Shown here one piece after another: positions 45,522 to 54,765 of a stretch of 64,000 nucleotides of DNA (its first letter is position 1; each line of letters opens with the position of its first letter). This DNA is from an uncultured Flavobacteriaceae bacterium. GTDB taxonomy: Bacteria; Bacteroidota; Bacteroidia; Flavobacteriales; Flavobacteriaceae. The stretch covers positions 62,001 through 126,000 of the forward strand of contig CAKZOO010000030.1 of NCBI GenBank assembly GCA_937136455.1, written 5' to 3'. A program made the position numbers and the translations under genes. Below the pieces are notes generated by a model. It saw only the letters and a program-made list of their open reading frames with translations. It was not told the DNA's origin and ran no database searches.

Positions 45522-46034
45522 TTACCAATCAGCTAATGAGGCGTTAAATATATCTTGAGTGATGCGTTCAAAGAGTGCTTGATGGGCCTCTGTTTTTACT
45601 GAGTTTAACAGGGCGTCCGCAGGATAATCATAGAAAAAACTAAAACGACGTTCAAAATCAGCATCCTCTTTTGTAGTATTGGTAAAGCGCACGTTCACAC
45701 TCATCGAAAGTCTGTTTTGAGCGGCAGTCATATTTGCAGTTGCACTCATAGGAGCAATTCTATATTCGGTGATTTCACCTTCGTATATAAGGTCTGCATT
45801 GTCAGAACTCAACTTGAGAGAAGTTTGATTTTGAATCATGTCTTGAAGGGCGATGGTAAAGTCGCGATCCAAACCCGGTTCAATGACAGAACCAGGACTC
45901 TGAGTTGCGAGGTTGTCAAAGAAATTGACTTGATAAGTCTGGGCAGTTCCGACATTTCCGCCTGTAAAGTTGTAAATACCACAACTTGATAGCAGTGTTG
46001 CAACTATAATAGTAAGGCTAATTCTAAACTTCAT
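45522..46034 (-). CDS. lptE: LPS-assembly lipoprotein LptE
   Basis: The 170-residue protein has a lipoprotein signal with lipobox LLSSC (C19) and the LptE fold pattern: GIYNFTGGNVGTAQTYQVNFFDNLATQSPGSV, FTIALQDMIQNQTSLKLSSDNADLIYEGEITEYRIAPM and a late YPADALL helix. LptE plugs the LptD barrel at the outer membrane in LPS insertion. It overlaps the sigma-54 activator gene by one base (start and stop share position 46034). lptC lies 30 kb away in another operon. Confidence 0.85.
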   Translation of the reverse strand: MKFRISLTIIVATLLSSCGIYNFTGGNVGTAQTYQVNFFDNLATQSPGSVIEPGLDRDFTIALQDMIQNQTSLKLSSDNADLIYEGEITEYRIAPMSATANMTAAQNRLSMSVNVRFTNTTKEDADFERRFSFFYDYPADALLNSVKTEAHQALFERITQDIFNASLADW

Positions 46035-47335
46035 TAGAGGTCGTATTGTTTTATTTTGCGATAAAGAGTGCGTTCAGAAATACCCAATTCTGCAGCGGCG
46101 AGTTTGCGTTTTCCCTTATTGCGTTCCAAGGCTTTTGCAATCAATTCGATTTCTTTCTGTTGTAAAGATAAGGTTTCTTCCTCTTGAATCTCTTCGGCAA
46201 AGTCATATTTGTCCTTTGTCGGATAATGAGACTCGTCGATGAGTAAGGTTTCTTCTTCTAGGTCCTGATGAGAGGGAAGTAATTCCACTTCTCTTGGTTG
46301 TTGAGAATCTTCCTTGTTAGGTGATTGCACCTGTTCTAATTCTTCCTCACTATAAAGTTTTTTGATGAGTTTGTCTTGAGACTTGTGAATCTCTTCGCCA
46401 GGTCTTCCTGCCATGAGTTCCAAGGTGAGTTTTTTGAGGTCGTTTAAATCGGCCTTCATGTCAAAGAGGACTTTGTAGAGGATCTCCCTTTCATTTGAAA
46501 AATCACTTTTTTTCTTTTCGTCTTTGATGACAGAAGGCAGGTTTCTGCTCGAAGCATCAGGTAAATAGTGAATTAAGGTAGCAGCGTCTATAGAGCGATC
46601 CGATTCCAAAACAGAAATTTGCTCTGCGATATTTCTGAGTTGTCGTACGTTTCCAGGCCAATTGTAACGCTCTAGTAGTGATTGTGCATCTTCTTTTAAT
46701 CGAATAGTTGGCATCTTGTACTTCTGTCCAAAATCAGATGCGAATTTTCTAAAGAGCAAGTGAATGTCTTCTTTTCGATCTCTTAGAGGAGGCATCGCTA
46801 TTTCGACTGTGCTCAAGCGATAATAAAGATCTTCTCTAAATTTGTTTTTTTCGATGGCTTCCATCATTTTGATGTTGGTTGCCGCTACAATTCGAACATT
46901 GGTTTTTTGAACCTGAGACGATCCTACTTTTAAGAACTCTCCGTTTTCTAAAACACGTAAGAGGCGTACTTGGGTGGTCAGTGGAAGTTCACCAACTTCA
47001 TCTAGGAAGATGGTTCCGCCATCAGCCTCCTCAAAATAACCAGATCGGGTCTGAGTCGCTCCAGTAAAAGCACCTTTTTCGTGGCCAAAAAGTTCAGAGT
47101 CAATCGTTCCTTCAGGGATGGCTCCACAATTGACAGCGATGTATTTAGCGTGCTTTCGATGCGATAAAGAGTGAATGATTTTAGGTAGGGATTCCTTACC
47201 AACACCACTTTCTCCAGTGACGAGTACCGAAATATCTGTTGGAGCCACTTGTATTGCTTTTTCGATGGCTCTGTTGAGCTTGGAGTCATTGCCAATAATT
47301 TCAAAACGCTGTTTGATGTTTTGTATGGATTCCAT
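46034..47335 (-). CDS. Sigma-54-dependent transcription activator (AAA+ domain plus HTH)
   Basis: The 433-residue protein has an AAA+ domain at about residues 14-240 with Walker A GESGVGKE (41-48), the sigma-54 contact loop GAFTGA (88-93), Walker B GGTIFLDEVGELP and the R-finger region, then a ~120-residue charged linker and a C-terminal Fis-type HTH (RNKGKRKLAAAELGISERTLYRKIKQ). There is no N-terminal receiver or sensor domain, so activity must be set by another protein or by expression. It sits between miaB (4 bp) and lptE, an unusual place that suggests a role in envelope gene control. Confidence 0.85.
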   Translation of the reverse strand: MESIQNIKQRFEIIGNDSKLNRAIEKAIQVAPTDISVLVTGESGVGKESLPKIIHSLSHRKHAKYIAVNCGAIPEGTIDSELFGHEKGAFTGATQTRSGYFEEADGGTIFLDEVGELPLTTQVRLLRVLENGEFLKVGSSQVQKTNVRIVAATNIKMMEAIEKNKFREDLYYRLSTVEIAMPPLRDRKEDIHLLFRKFASDFGQKYKMPTIRLKEDAQSLLERYNWPGNVRQLRNIAEQISVLESDRSIDAATLIHYLPDASSRNLPSVIKDEKKKSDFSNEREILYKVLFDMKADLNDLKKLTLELMAGRPGEEIHKSQDKLIKKLYSEEELEQVQSPNKEDSQQPREVELLPSHQDLEEETLLIDESHYPTKDKYDFAEEIQEEETLSLQQKEIELIAKALERNKGKRKLAAAELGISERTLYRKIKQYDL

Positions 47336-47339
47336 AAGC

Positions 47340-48779
47340 TTAGTTTTTTAATTCAATAGCCTTTCCAAGAAGGGTTCCTGAGGTACAGTCTGTGATGTCG
47401 ACTAGTACAAAATCGCCAATCTTGTAATCTTCTCTTGGAAATACTACTACATTATTGTAATTGTTTCTTCCCATCAAATCATTTTCAGATTTTTTTGAGG
47501 TTCCTTCCACGAGAACAATTTGTTTTTTTCCGACATGTTGAGCAGTTCTATAAGCAGAGTGTTTTTGCTGTACATCGATAATTTCAGCAAGACGTCTTTT
47601 TTTGGTTTCTAAAGGAATATCGTCCTCTAGATTTTTTCCAGCAAAGGTTCCAGGGCGTTCAGAGTAAGCATACATATATCCAAAGTCGTATTTGACGTAT
47701 TCCATTAGGGCAATGGTGTCTTGGTGATCTTCTTCAGTTTCTGTTGGGAACCCGCTTATAATATCTTGTGAGATGGCACACTCTGGTATGAGCTGGTAAA
47801 TTGTATCAACTAACTTTTTGTATTCTTCTACAGTGTGTTGTCGATTCATCGCCTTTAAGATTCGGTCGGAACCCGATTGTACAGGAAGGTGAATATGGTT
47901 GCAAATATTCTCATGGGCTGCCATAGTTTCAATTACGGATCGGTGCATGTCTTGAGGATTTGAGGTCGAAAAGCGAATCCTTATTTTTGGAAATGATGTT
48001 GCAACCTTTTCTAAGAGCATTGCAAAATCAACCGCTGTTGCTTTTTGAAGTTCTGACGCTTTCTTGAAGTCTTTTTTGAGCCCTCCTCCATACCATAAAT
48101 AAGAATCGACGTTTTGACCTAGTAGCGTCACTTCTTTATAGCCTTTTGCTTGAAGCTCTGAGATTTCATTTAAAATGGATTCAGGATCTCTTGAGCGCTC
48201 TCTCCCTCTTGTGAATGGGACTACGCAGAAGGTACACATATTGTCACAGCCTCTAGTAATTGATACAAATGCAGTAACCCCATTGGTCGAAAGTCGAACA
48301 GGAGAAATATCGCCATAAGTCTCTTCTTTGGAAAGGATGACATTGACAGCGTTATTTCCAGCATCTACTTCTTGAAGTAGGTTGGGGATATCTTTGTAGG
48401 CATCAGGTCCGACGACCATATCGACGATTTTCTCTTCTTCCAAGAGTTGTTGTTTGAGTCGTTCTGCCATACATCCTAAAACACCTACCTTTAAGTTTTT
48501 ATTCTTCCTTTTTTGAGAATTAAATGCTTTGAGGCGATTTCTAACAGTCTGTTCAGCCTTGTCGCGAATAGAGCAGGTGTTAATGAGGATTAAATCGGCT
48601 TCGTCAAGCACTTGAGTCGTGTTGTATCCTTGCTCAGAGAGGATGGAAGCGACGATTTCGGAGTCTGAAAAATTCATCGCACAGCCATAGCTTTCGATGA
48701 GGACTTTCTTATCGTTAGTTTTTTTAGATTCCATCTCTAATGTTGTTCCTTGTATGTCTGGGTTAATCTCTTTCTCCAT
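47340..48779 (-). CDS. miaB: tRNA-2-methylthio-N6-dimethylallyladenosine synthase MiaB
   Basis: The 479-residue radical-SAM methylthiotransferase modifies A37 of tRNAs that read UNN codons. It has the UPF0004 domain with [11 protein letters not shown] and three Cys for the auxiliary Fe-S cluster, the radical-SAM motif CDNMCTFC, and the C-terminal TRAM domain ([11 protein letters not shown]...[12 protein letters not shown]). It is the first gene of miaB - sigma-54 activator - lptE - TPR - secG. Upstream, TATCTTTG at 48819-48812 fits a -10 box. The tRNA-Phe gene in this window encodes one of its likely substrates. Confidence 0.95.
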   Translation of the reverse strand: MEKEINPDIQGTTLEMESKKTNDKKVLIESYGCAMNFSDSEIVASILSEQGYNTTQVLDEADLILINTCSIRDKAEQTVRNRLKAFNSQKRKNKNLKVGVLGCMAERLKQQLLEEEKIVDMVVGPDAYKDIPNLLQEVDAGNNAVNVILSKEETYGDISPVRLSTNGVTAFVSITRGCDNMCTFCVVPFTRGRERSRDPESILNEISELQAKGYKEVTLLGQNVDSYLWYGGGLKKDFKKASELQKATAVDFAMLLEKVATSFPKIRIRFSTSNPQDMHRSVIETMAAHENICNHIHLPVQSGSDRILKAMNRQHTVEEYKKLVDTIYQLIPECAISQDIISGFPTETEEDHQDTIALMEYVKYDFGYMYAYSERPGTFAGKNLEDDIPLETKKRRLAEIIDVQQKHSAYRTAQHVGKKQIVLVEGTSKKSENDLMGRNNYNNVVVFPREDYKIGDFVLVDITDCTSGTLLGKAIELKN

Positions 48780-48811
48780 TGGGTACTAATAGCTGTTTTT
48801 TATACACTGTA

Positions 48812-48850
48812 CAAAGATAATACTATTCTATAAAAACTGACATAATGTCA
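48812..48850 (-). promoter_or_regulatory. miaB promoter region with a 13-bp palindrome
   Basis: On the minus strand TATCTTTG (48819-48812) matches the -10 consensus. Eighteen bases upstream lies the perfect palindrome TGACAT-A-ATGTCA (48838-48850) in the place of a -33 box. It could be an operator of an unidentified regulator for miaB and perhaps topA. Confidence 0.45.
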
Positions 48851-48938
48851 TAATATTTTTATTTGAAAAACTCACTCCAAATAGAGTTGTTTAAGGGGTC
48901 GTAAAAAAAATAGCGATGGGATAAATAAAAAAATCACA

Positions 48939-48946
48939 TACTTTTG
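48939..48946 (+). promoter_or_regulatory. Candidate -10 box of topA
   Basis: TACTTTTG matches TAnnTTTG exactly, 19 bp before the topA ATG at 48966. No TTG is seen at the expected -33 spacing. Confidence 0.5.
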
Positions 48947-48965
48947 TCCTAAAATAAATGAGTAC

Positions 48966-51464
48966 ATGGCGAAGAATTTAGTGATTGTTGAGTCACCTGC
49001 AAAGGCAAAGACTATAGAAAAATTTTTAGGATCAAACTACAAGGTAGCTTCTAGTTTTGGGCATATTGTTGATTTACCATCCAAGGAATTAGCAGTAGAT
49101 GTAGAGGGAGATTTTTCCGCTAAATACATAGTGTCAACTGACAAGAAATCAGTAGTCAAAGATTTAAAAGCCTTAGCGAAGAAAGCTGAAATGGTTTGGT
49201 TGGCTTCGGATGAGGACCGAGAAGGAGAGGCTATTTCTTGGCATTTGTCTGAAATCTTAAATTTAGATCCCCAGAAGACCAAGCGAATCGTTTTTAACTC
49301 GATTACCAAGTCTGCCATTGAAAAGGCTATCGGAAATCCGAGGGGTATCGATTATAACTTAGTCAACGCTCAACAAGCTCGTAGAGTTCTGGATCGTTTA
49401 GTAGGATATGAACTTTCTCCTGTTCTTTGGAAGAAGATAAAACCAGGACTATCTGCTGGTAGAGTTCAGTCGGTAGCGGTTCGACTCATTGTGGAGCGCG
49501 AAAGAGAGATCAAGTCATTTGAAGCAGAAGCCTCTTATAAGGTTGTAGCACAGATGCAGACTCAAGAAGGACAGTTGTTTGAAGCGAAGCTTCCAAAGTC
49601 GTTTGCGACCAAAGAAGAAGCCATTGCGTTCTTAAATCTCAATAAAGAAGCTCGCTACTCTGTAGAGAGTCTGGATAAAAAACCGGTAAAGAAATCGCCT
49701 TCGGCACCTTTTACAACCTCTACGCTCCAACAGGAAGCCTCAAGAAAACTCTATTTTTCGGTATCGAGAACCATGCAAGTAGCTCAACGTCTTTACGAGC
49801 AAGGACTCATTACCTATATGAGAACTGATTCTGTCAATTTATCGTCTGAAGCGTTAACAGCTGCACAGGAAGCAATTACTGCTCAATACGGTAAAGAATA
49901 CGTTCAGATTAGAAATTACAGTTCAAAAACTAAGGGAGCTCAAGAAGCTCATGAGGCGATTCGTCCTACAGATTTAATGCGAAGTGAAATTTCACTTGAG
50001 CGTGATCAAGCTCGTTTATACGATTTGATCTATAAAAGAACACTTGCTTCGCAAATGAGTGATGCAAAACTAGAGCGTACCTTAGTTAAAATAGATGCTT
50101 CCACTCACAAGAAGCAATTTACAGCAACAGGAGAAATGATTGCTTTTGAAGGATTTTTAAAGGTTTATTTGGAAGGACAGGATGAGGATGAGTTCGAAGA
50201 GCAATCAGGAATGTTGCCAAATATGAAGGAAGGGGATTTACTTTCTTTAAATCTGATGACGGCTACAGAGCGTTTTACAAGACCTCCTTATCGTTATACA
50301 GAAGCATCACTTGTCAAAAAATTAGAGGCCTTGGGAATTGGAAGGCCGTCGACCTACGCGCCGACAATATCAACAGTTCAAAACAGAGGATATGTTGCCA
50401 AAGGGACTATCGATGGTGAAGATCGTTCATACATTCAATTGAGTCTAAAATCATCCGAACTCACTGAGAAAAAACATACCGAAAAAGTCGGTTCCGATAA
50501 GGGTAAGTTAGTTCCAACTGATATCGGTATGATCGTCAATGACTTTTTGGTGGAAAACTTTGAGCATATATTAGATTACAATTTTACCGCCAAAGTTGAA
50601 GAGGATTTTGATGAAATTGCCATCGGTGATAAAGATTGGAAATCAGTGATGAAAGAATTTTATCAAGATTTTCATCCCAATGTTGAAGAGGTTCTCGACA
50701 CAGCTGATAGGGCTTCGGGAGAACGTGTTTTGGGAGTTGATCCCAAATCGGGGAGACCTCTTTTAGTTCGACTTGGACGCTTTGGTGCTATGGCTCAAAT
50801 CGGAACTGCTGAGGATGAAGAAAAGCCTGTTTTCGCAAGTTTATTGCCGGATCAATCACTAGATACAATTACGTTTCAAGAAGCATTGGATCTCTTTAAA
50901 TTACCTAGAACCATTGGGGAGTACAAGGGAGAAGAATTACAAGCTAATGTGGGTCGGTTTGGACCCTATGTCAAGTACGGAAAGAAGTTTATATCGATTC
51001 CTGCTACGGAAAGTGCTATGGATATCGCCCTTGATCGAGCTGTTGAGCTCATTGCTGAAAAGGAAGCAGCTGATGCTCCAATCTACAATTTTGAAGGTAA
51101 AGATGTCAGTAAAGGAGTAGGAAGATTTGGTCCTTTTATTAAATGGGATGGCATGTTTATCAATGTCAATAAAAAATACGATTTTGATCATTTGTCTAAT
51201 TCGGATATCGAAGAATTGATTCAAGATAAATTGCAAAAAGAGCGTGAAAAATTAATTCACAATTGGGAAGAAGAAGGTATTCGAGTTGAAAAGGCCCGAT
51301 GGGGAAGACATCACATCATCAAAGGTAAGTTAAAAGTAGAGCTCGCCAAAACAATTGATGTTACTGATATGACGCTTGAAGAAGCTCAGGCTTTGTTGGA
51401 GAAGAATGCTCCAAAAAAGAAAAAAGCGTCAAAAAAACCAGCAGCAAAAAAAACAAAAAAATAG
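48966..51464 (+). CDS. topA: DNA topoisomerase I (type IA)
   Basis: The 832-residue enzyme relaxes negative supercoils. It opens with the TOPRIM domain (NLVIVESPAKAKTIEKFLG, DEDREGEAISWHL), has the type IA core with the active-site Tyr in GLITYMRTDSVNLS, and ends in repeated Toprim_C motifs (VGRFGPYVKYG, VGRFGPFIKWDG) plus a lysine-rich tail (KKKKASKKPAAKKTKK) rather than zinc fingers. It is followed 3 bp later by the arginase-fold gene and then the gld operon. Confidence 0.95.
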   Translation: MAKNLVIVESPAKAKTIEKFLGSNYKVASSFGHIVDLPSKELAVDVEGDFSAKYIVSTDKKSVVKDLKALAKKAEMVWLASDEDREGEAISWHLSEILNLDPQKTKRIVFNSITKSAIEKAIGNPRGIDYNLVNAQQARRVLDRLVGYELSPVLWKKIKPGLSAGRVQSVAVRLIVEREREIKSFEAEASYKVVAQMQTQEGQLFEAKLPKSFATKEEAIAFLNLNKEARYSVESLDKKPVKKSPSAPFTTSTLQQEASRKLYFSVSRTMQVAQRLYEQGLITYMRTDSVNLSSEALTAAQEAITAQYGKEYVQIRNYSSKTKGAQEAHEAIRPTDLMRSEISLERDQARLYDLIYKRTLASQMSDAKLERTLVKIDASTHKKQFTATGEMIAFEGFLKVYLEGQDEDEFEEQSGMLPNMKEGDLLSLNLMTATERFTRPPYRYTEASLVKKLEALGIGRPSTYAPTISTVQNRGYVAKGTIDGEDRSYIQLSLKSSELTEKKHTEKVGSDKGKLVPTDIGMIVNDFLVENFEHILDYNFTAKVEEDFDEIAIGDKDWKSVMKEFYQDFHPNVEEVLDTADRASGERVLGVDPKSGRPLLVRLGRFGAMAQIGTAEDEEKPVFASLLPDQSLDTITFQEALDLFKLPRTIGEYKGEELQANVGRFGPYVKYGKKFISIPATESAMDIALDRAVELIAEKEAADAPIYNFEGKDVSKGVGRFGPFIKWDGMFINVNKKYDFDHLSNSDIEELIQDKLQKEREKLIHNWEEEGIRVEKARWGRHHIIKGKLKVELAKTIDVTDMTLEEAQALLEKNAPKKKKASKKPAAKKTKK

Positions 51465-51467
51465 TCG

Positions 51468-52625
51468 ATGGCTTTTGAATACTTACTTCCCGTTTCTGAA
51501 AAGGTTCTTGCACATAATGCGCTTTTATTACCTCAAAGTCTGGGAAATTCAATTGCGATTCACACCAGTCAAGAAGGCTTGCCAGAACTCGAAGGTGTTC
51601 AAGTAGCGCTCTTGGGTGTTTCTGAAACTAGGAATGCCTTTGAACAAAAGATCTCACCGATCAATCTCGATGATTTTAGAAAGGAACTTTACAAGCTCAA
51701 CAGAGGGAATTGGAAACTTCAAATCGTCGATTTGGGGGACGTTCCTTTGGGGAATTCAGTCGAGGATACTTATGTGGTTGTCAAAGAAGTTGTAACAGAA
51801 TTGGTGCAACTAGGTGTTGTGCCTATTGTTATCGGAGCAACTCAAGACTTGAGTTATCCACTCTACCGATCATTTGACCAAATAGGTGAAATGATTCATA
51901 TGGTATCCATTGATCACCGTTTTGATTTTGGTGTAGCTGACCAGTTGATTTCTTCTCATTCCTATATGAGTAAAATTATTTCGGAACATCCAACGAATTT
52001 AAAATCCTTTACCAATATAGGTTATCAGTCTTTTTTTAACACTCAGGAGGAACGAGACTTGATGGATAAGATGTATTTTGAATCCTATCGATTAGGAGCG
52101 GTTGTTAATGATTTAGCTTCCTGTGAGCCCCTTCTTCGCGACGCTCACTTTTTGAGTATTGATGCCAGAGCCATACAGGCTTCTGATATGGGTAGTGGTA
52201 GTAATTACACTCCAAATGGATTCAATGGGAGAGAAATTTGTGCCCTGACTCGTTATGCAGGACTCAGTCCAAAACTGTCCCTATTTGGAGTATTTGAAAG
52301 CGACAATCACCTGATGTCCAATAAGTTGATATCTCAAATGGTGTGGTACTTCTTAGAAGGTTTCTCTGTTAGAATTGTCGAAGACCCGATACGTCAGTCC
52401 GATTTCTTTTTAAAATATACGGTGACTCTTGAATCCTTGGATCTAATTTTCTTTAAAAGCAAGAAAACAGGACGCTGGTGGGTTTTATTAGAAGAATTAA
52501 ATCCAACAGATAATAATTTTAATTCTGCTGCGTTATTACCCTGCAGTGAAAATGATTATAAAGATGCCTGTAAAGACATCATTCCAGACCGTTGGATAAA
52601 GGCTCAGAAAAAAGGCTTTTGCTAA
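51468..52625 (+). CDS. Arginase/formimidoylglutamase-fold protein with a degraded metal site
   Basis: The 385-residue protein follows the ureohydrolase fold (arginase, agmatinase, formimidoylglutamase): VIGATQDLSYP (121-131) in place of GGDHS, SIDHRFDF (147-154) in place of DAHxD, and SIDARAIQASD (220-230) in place of SxDxDxxDP. Several metal ligands are therefore replaced (Q126 for His, R151 for His, R224 for Asp) while D149, D153 and D222 remain. It is probably not an active hydrolase. It lies between topA (3 bp) and gldK (90 bp), a position that suggests a role linked to gliding or type IX secretion rather than amino acid breakdown. Confidence 0.7.
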   Translation: MAFEYLLPVSEKVLAHNALLLPQSLGNSIAIHTSQEGLPELEGVQVALLGVSETRNAFEQKISPINLDDFRKELYKLNRGNWKLQIVDLGDVPLGNSVEDTYVVVKEVVTELVQLGVVPIVIGATQDLSYPLYRSFDQIGEMIHMVSIDHRFDFGVADQLISSHSYMSKIISEHPTNLKSFTNIGYQSFFNTQEERDLMDKMYFESYRLGAVVNDLASCEPLLRDAHFLSIDARAIQASDMGSGSNYTPNGFNGREICALTRYAGLSPKLSLFGVFESDNHLMSNKLISQMVWYFLEGFSVRIVEDPIRQSDFFLKYTVTLESLDLIFFKSKKTGRWWVLLEELNPTDNNFNSAALLPCSENDYKDACKDIIPDRWIKAQKKGFC

Positions 52626-52656
52626 TCATATCTGAGTAATAATTAATATTTTCGTA

Positions 52657-52690
52657 AATTGTATTTTAAATCTATATTTACAATACAATT
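52657..52690. promoter_or_regulatory. 34-bp near-perfect palindrome upstream of gldK
   Basis: The 34-bp stretch pairs with itself at 15 of 17 positions: outer arms AATTGTATT / AATACAATT (9 bp, perfect), then one mismatch, TAAAT / ATTTA, and a short centre. It ends 25 bp before the gldK ATG and contains TATATTTA (52673-52680), one base off a -10 box. It may be an operator controlling the secretion operon or an mRNA hairpin; no T-run follows, so it is not a standard terminator. Confidence 0.55.
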
Positions 52691-52715
52691 ATAATTAATT
52701 GAACAGTTAATATTT

Positions 52716-54080
52716 ATGAAGTACTACTCGTATTTAATACTTGTAACAATCCTCTTATTTTCATCATGCTCGAAAATAGGAAACAAAGGTGAGTTGGTGG
52801 GAGTTAGAGGGCAAAAATGGATTGCGAAGAAACCTTATGGAATGGAGCTTATTCCATCCGGGTCTTTTGTGATGGGTAAAACGAACAAAGATATTGCAAA
52901 TGTTGGTATGGAGGCGGTGAAAACGGTTACCGTTCAATCGTTTTATATGGATGATACCGAGATTACCAATGCAGAATACAGACAATTCGTTCACTGGGTT
53001 CGCGATTCTATTGTGAGAACTAAATTGGCGATATTAGCTGATGAATTGGGATTGACAACTGAAGATGGTGGAATAGGAGATTACTCTTTTAAAGATATCG
53101 ATACAGTAGGAATGACTCCATATCAAAAGTTCCGTTTTTTCAATGCACTTCCCGATGATGACAATCCTTATTCACTTTATTCTCTCAATAATGATATTGA
53201 ACTAATTTGGGATACTGATGATTTTCCAGATGAGTATTATGCAGAAGTAATGGATGAGGTTTTTATCGATGCTACCGAAAGCTTTAACGGAAGAAGAGCG
53301 ATGAAAATCAACGAGCTCAAATACAAATTTAGCAGTTTTGATGTGGAAGCAGCATCCAAGTCTCCTGGATCTGATCGCAACGAATTCATCAAAAAGGAAG
53401 TAGTCAAAGTTTATCCAGATACAACGGTGTGGATTAAAGATTTCTCTTATTCTTATATCGAGCCAATGCACAACGATTACTTTTGGCACGACGCATACAG
53501 CGAGTATCCAGTAGTTGGAGTGAGCTGGGATCAGGCAAGAGCTTTTTGCAATTGGAGAACCAAGATCAAAAATGACCAATTAAAAGTAAAAGGAGAACAA
53601 ACGGTAAGCACCTATAGACTTCCTACCGAAGCTGAGTGGGAATACGCTGCTCGAGGAGGTATTGATGGAGCTATGTTCCCATGGGGAGGTCCTTATATGA
53701 TTGCTGATAACGGCTGTTTTATGGCAAACTTTAAACCAGCTCGAGGTGATTATGCTGCAGATTCAGCACTTTTTACGGTAGAGGCTCGTTCCTTTGCTCC
53801 TAACGATTACAATTTGTACAATATGTCTGGAAATGTTTCTGAATGGACCAATTCTAGCTATGCCTACAACGCTTATGATTACGCTTCGACCTTGAATCCA
53901 ACTGTTGGATCTGACAACAGCGAATACAAGGTAATTCGAGGGGGTTCTTGGAAAGACATCGCTTACTTTTTACAAGTCAATACAAGAGACTACGAACACA
54001 AGGATTCTGTACATTCCTACATTGGATTTAGAACAGTACAGGATTATATGGGGGACCCAACCACAGTTAAGAAGAATTAA
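52716..54080 (+). CDS. gldK: Type IX secretion lipoprotein GldK/PorK
   Basis: The 454-residue outer-membrane lipoprotein (lipobox LLFSSC, C18) carries a formylglycine-generating-enzyme-like (sulfatase-modifying) domain: GMELIPSGSFVMG, YPVVGVSWDQARAFCNWR, YRLPTEAEWEYAARGG, MSGNVSEWTNSSY and VIRGGSWKD. With GldN it forms the periplasmic ring of the type IX secretion system that secretes adhesins and enzymes and supports gliding. It is the first of gldKLMN; the 14-bp gap to gldL shows cotranscription. Confidence 0.95.
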   Translation: MKYYSYLILVTILLFSSCSKIGNKGELVGVRGQKWIAKKPYGMELIPSGSFVMGKTNKDIANVGMEAVKTVTVQSFYMDDTEITNAEYRQFVHWVRDSIVRTKLAILADELGLTTEDGGIGDYSFKDIDTVGMTPYQKFRFFNALPDDDNPYSLYSLNNDIELIWDTDDFPDEYYAEVMDEVFIDATESFNGRRAMKINELKYKFSSFDVEAASKSPGSDRNEFIKKEVVKVYPDTTVWIKDFSYSYIEPMHNDYFWHDAYSEYPVVGVSWDQARAFCNWRTKIKNDQLKVKGEQTVSTYRLPTEAEWEYAARGGIDGAMFPWGGPYMIADNGCFMANFKPARGDYAADSALFTVEARSFAPNDYNLYNMSGNVSEWTNSSYAYNAYDYASTLNPTVGSDNSEYKVIRGGSWKDIAYFLQVNTRDYEHKDSVHSYIGFRTVQDYMGDPTTVKKN

Positions 54081-54094
54081 AACACTACAACAAA

Positions 54095-54742
54095 ATGGCA
54101 TCAAAACAAAGTATAAAGAAAAAGCAGGCCTATAACTTGGCATACGGATTGGGGGCATCTATTGTCATCATCGGGGCTCTCTTTAAACTATCGCACTGGG
54201 AGTTTGGTCCTTTTACTGGAGGAAACCTCTTAGCGATAGGATTATTAACAGAGGCATTTATCTTTGCCTTAGCTGCATTTGAACCTGTTGAAGAAGATTC
54301 ACAAGCTTGGGATTGGTCTAAGGTTTTTCCTGAATTAACTGGAAAAGGAGAATCGGGAGTCAACGCAAATGGGATGCTTTCTAAAAAATTAGATGCCATG
54401 TTAGAAGAGGCAAAAATCGATTCTAATTTGATGGATAATCTTGCAAAAAGCATCAAGAGTTTTGAAGCCGCAGCTGAAGGTATTGCACCGACAGCAGATT
54501 CTATTAGAGCGACTCAAAAGTATTCAGAAGAGCTCAATAAAGCTGCATCACAGATGGAATCTCTTAACCAACTCTATCAAAATCAATTAGATTCTGCTCA
54601 GTTACAGGCAAATGTTCAATCTACTGTTGCACAAAATGCAGAAGCCCTACAAAAGCAAATGGAGCAACTTTCTAAAAATCTCACTACACTCAATGAGGTT
54701 TATGAAGGAATGCTTTCAGCAATGAATAGAAAATCGAATTAA
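54095..54742 (+). CDS. gldL: Type IX secretion motor subunit GldL/PorL
   Basis: The 215-residue protein has two N-terminal transmembrane helices (about residues 15-32 and 42-62) and a cytoplasmic helical tail. The conserved glutamate of helix 2 is present at E53 (LLTEAFIF), corresponding to the proton-pathway Glu of F. johnsoniae GldL. With GldM it forms the proton-driven rotary motor of type IX secretion and gliding. It lies 14 bp after gldK and 23 bp before gldM. Confidence 0.95.
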   Translation: MASKQSIKKKQAYNLAYGLGASIVIIGALFKLSHWEFGPFTGGNLLAIGLLTEAFIFALAAFEPVEEDSQAWDWSKVFPELTGKGESGVNANGMLSKKLDAMLEEAKIDSNLMDNLAKSIKSFEAAAEGIAPTADSIRATQKYSEELNKAASQMESLNQLYQNQLDSAQLQANVQSTVAQNAEALQKQMEQLSKNLTTLNEVYEGMLSAMNRKSN

Positions 54743-54765
54743 AAACCCCTTAAGAAGGACTCTAT

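Noticed and set aside
54130-54456. Minus-strand frame opposite gldL
   Set aside because: It mirrors gldL codons and lacks a promoter or any recognisable domain.
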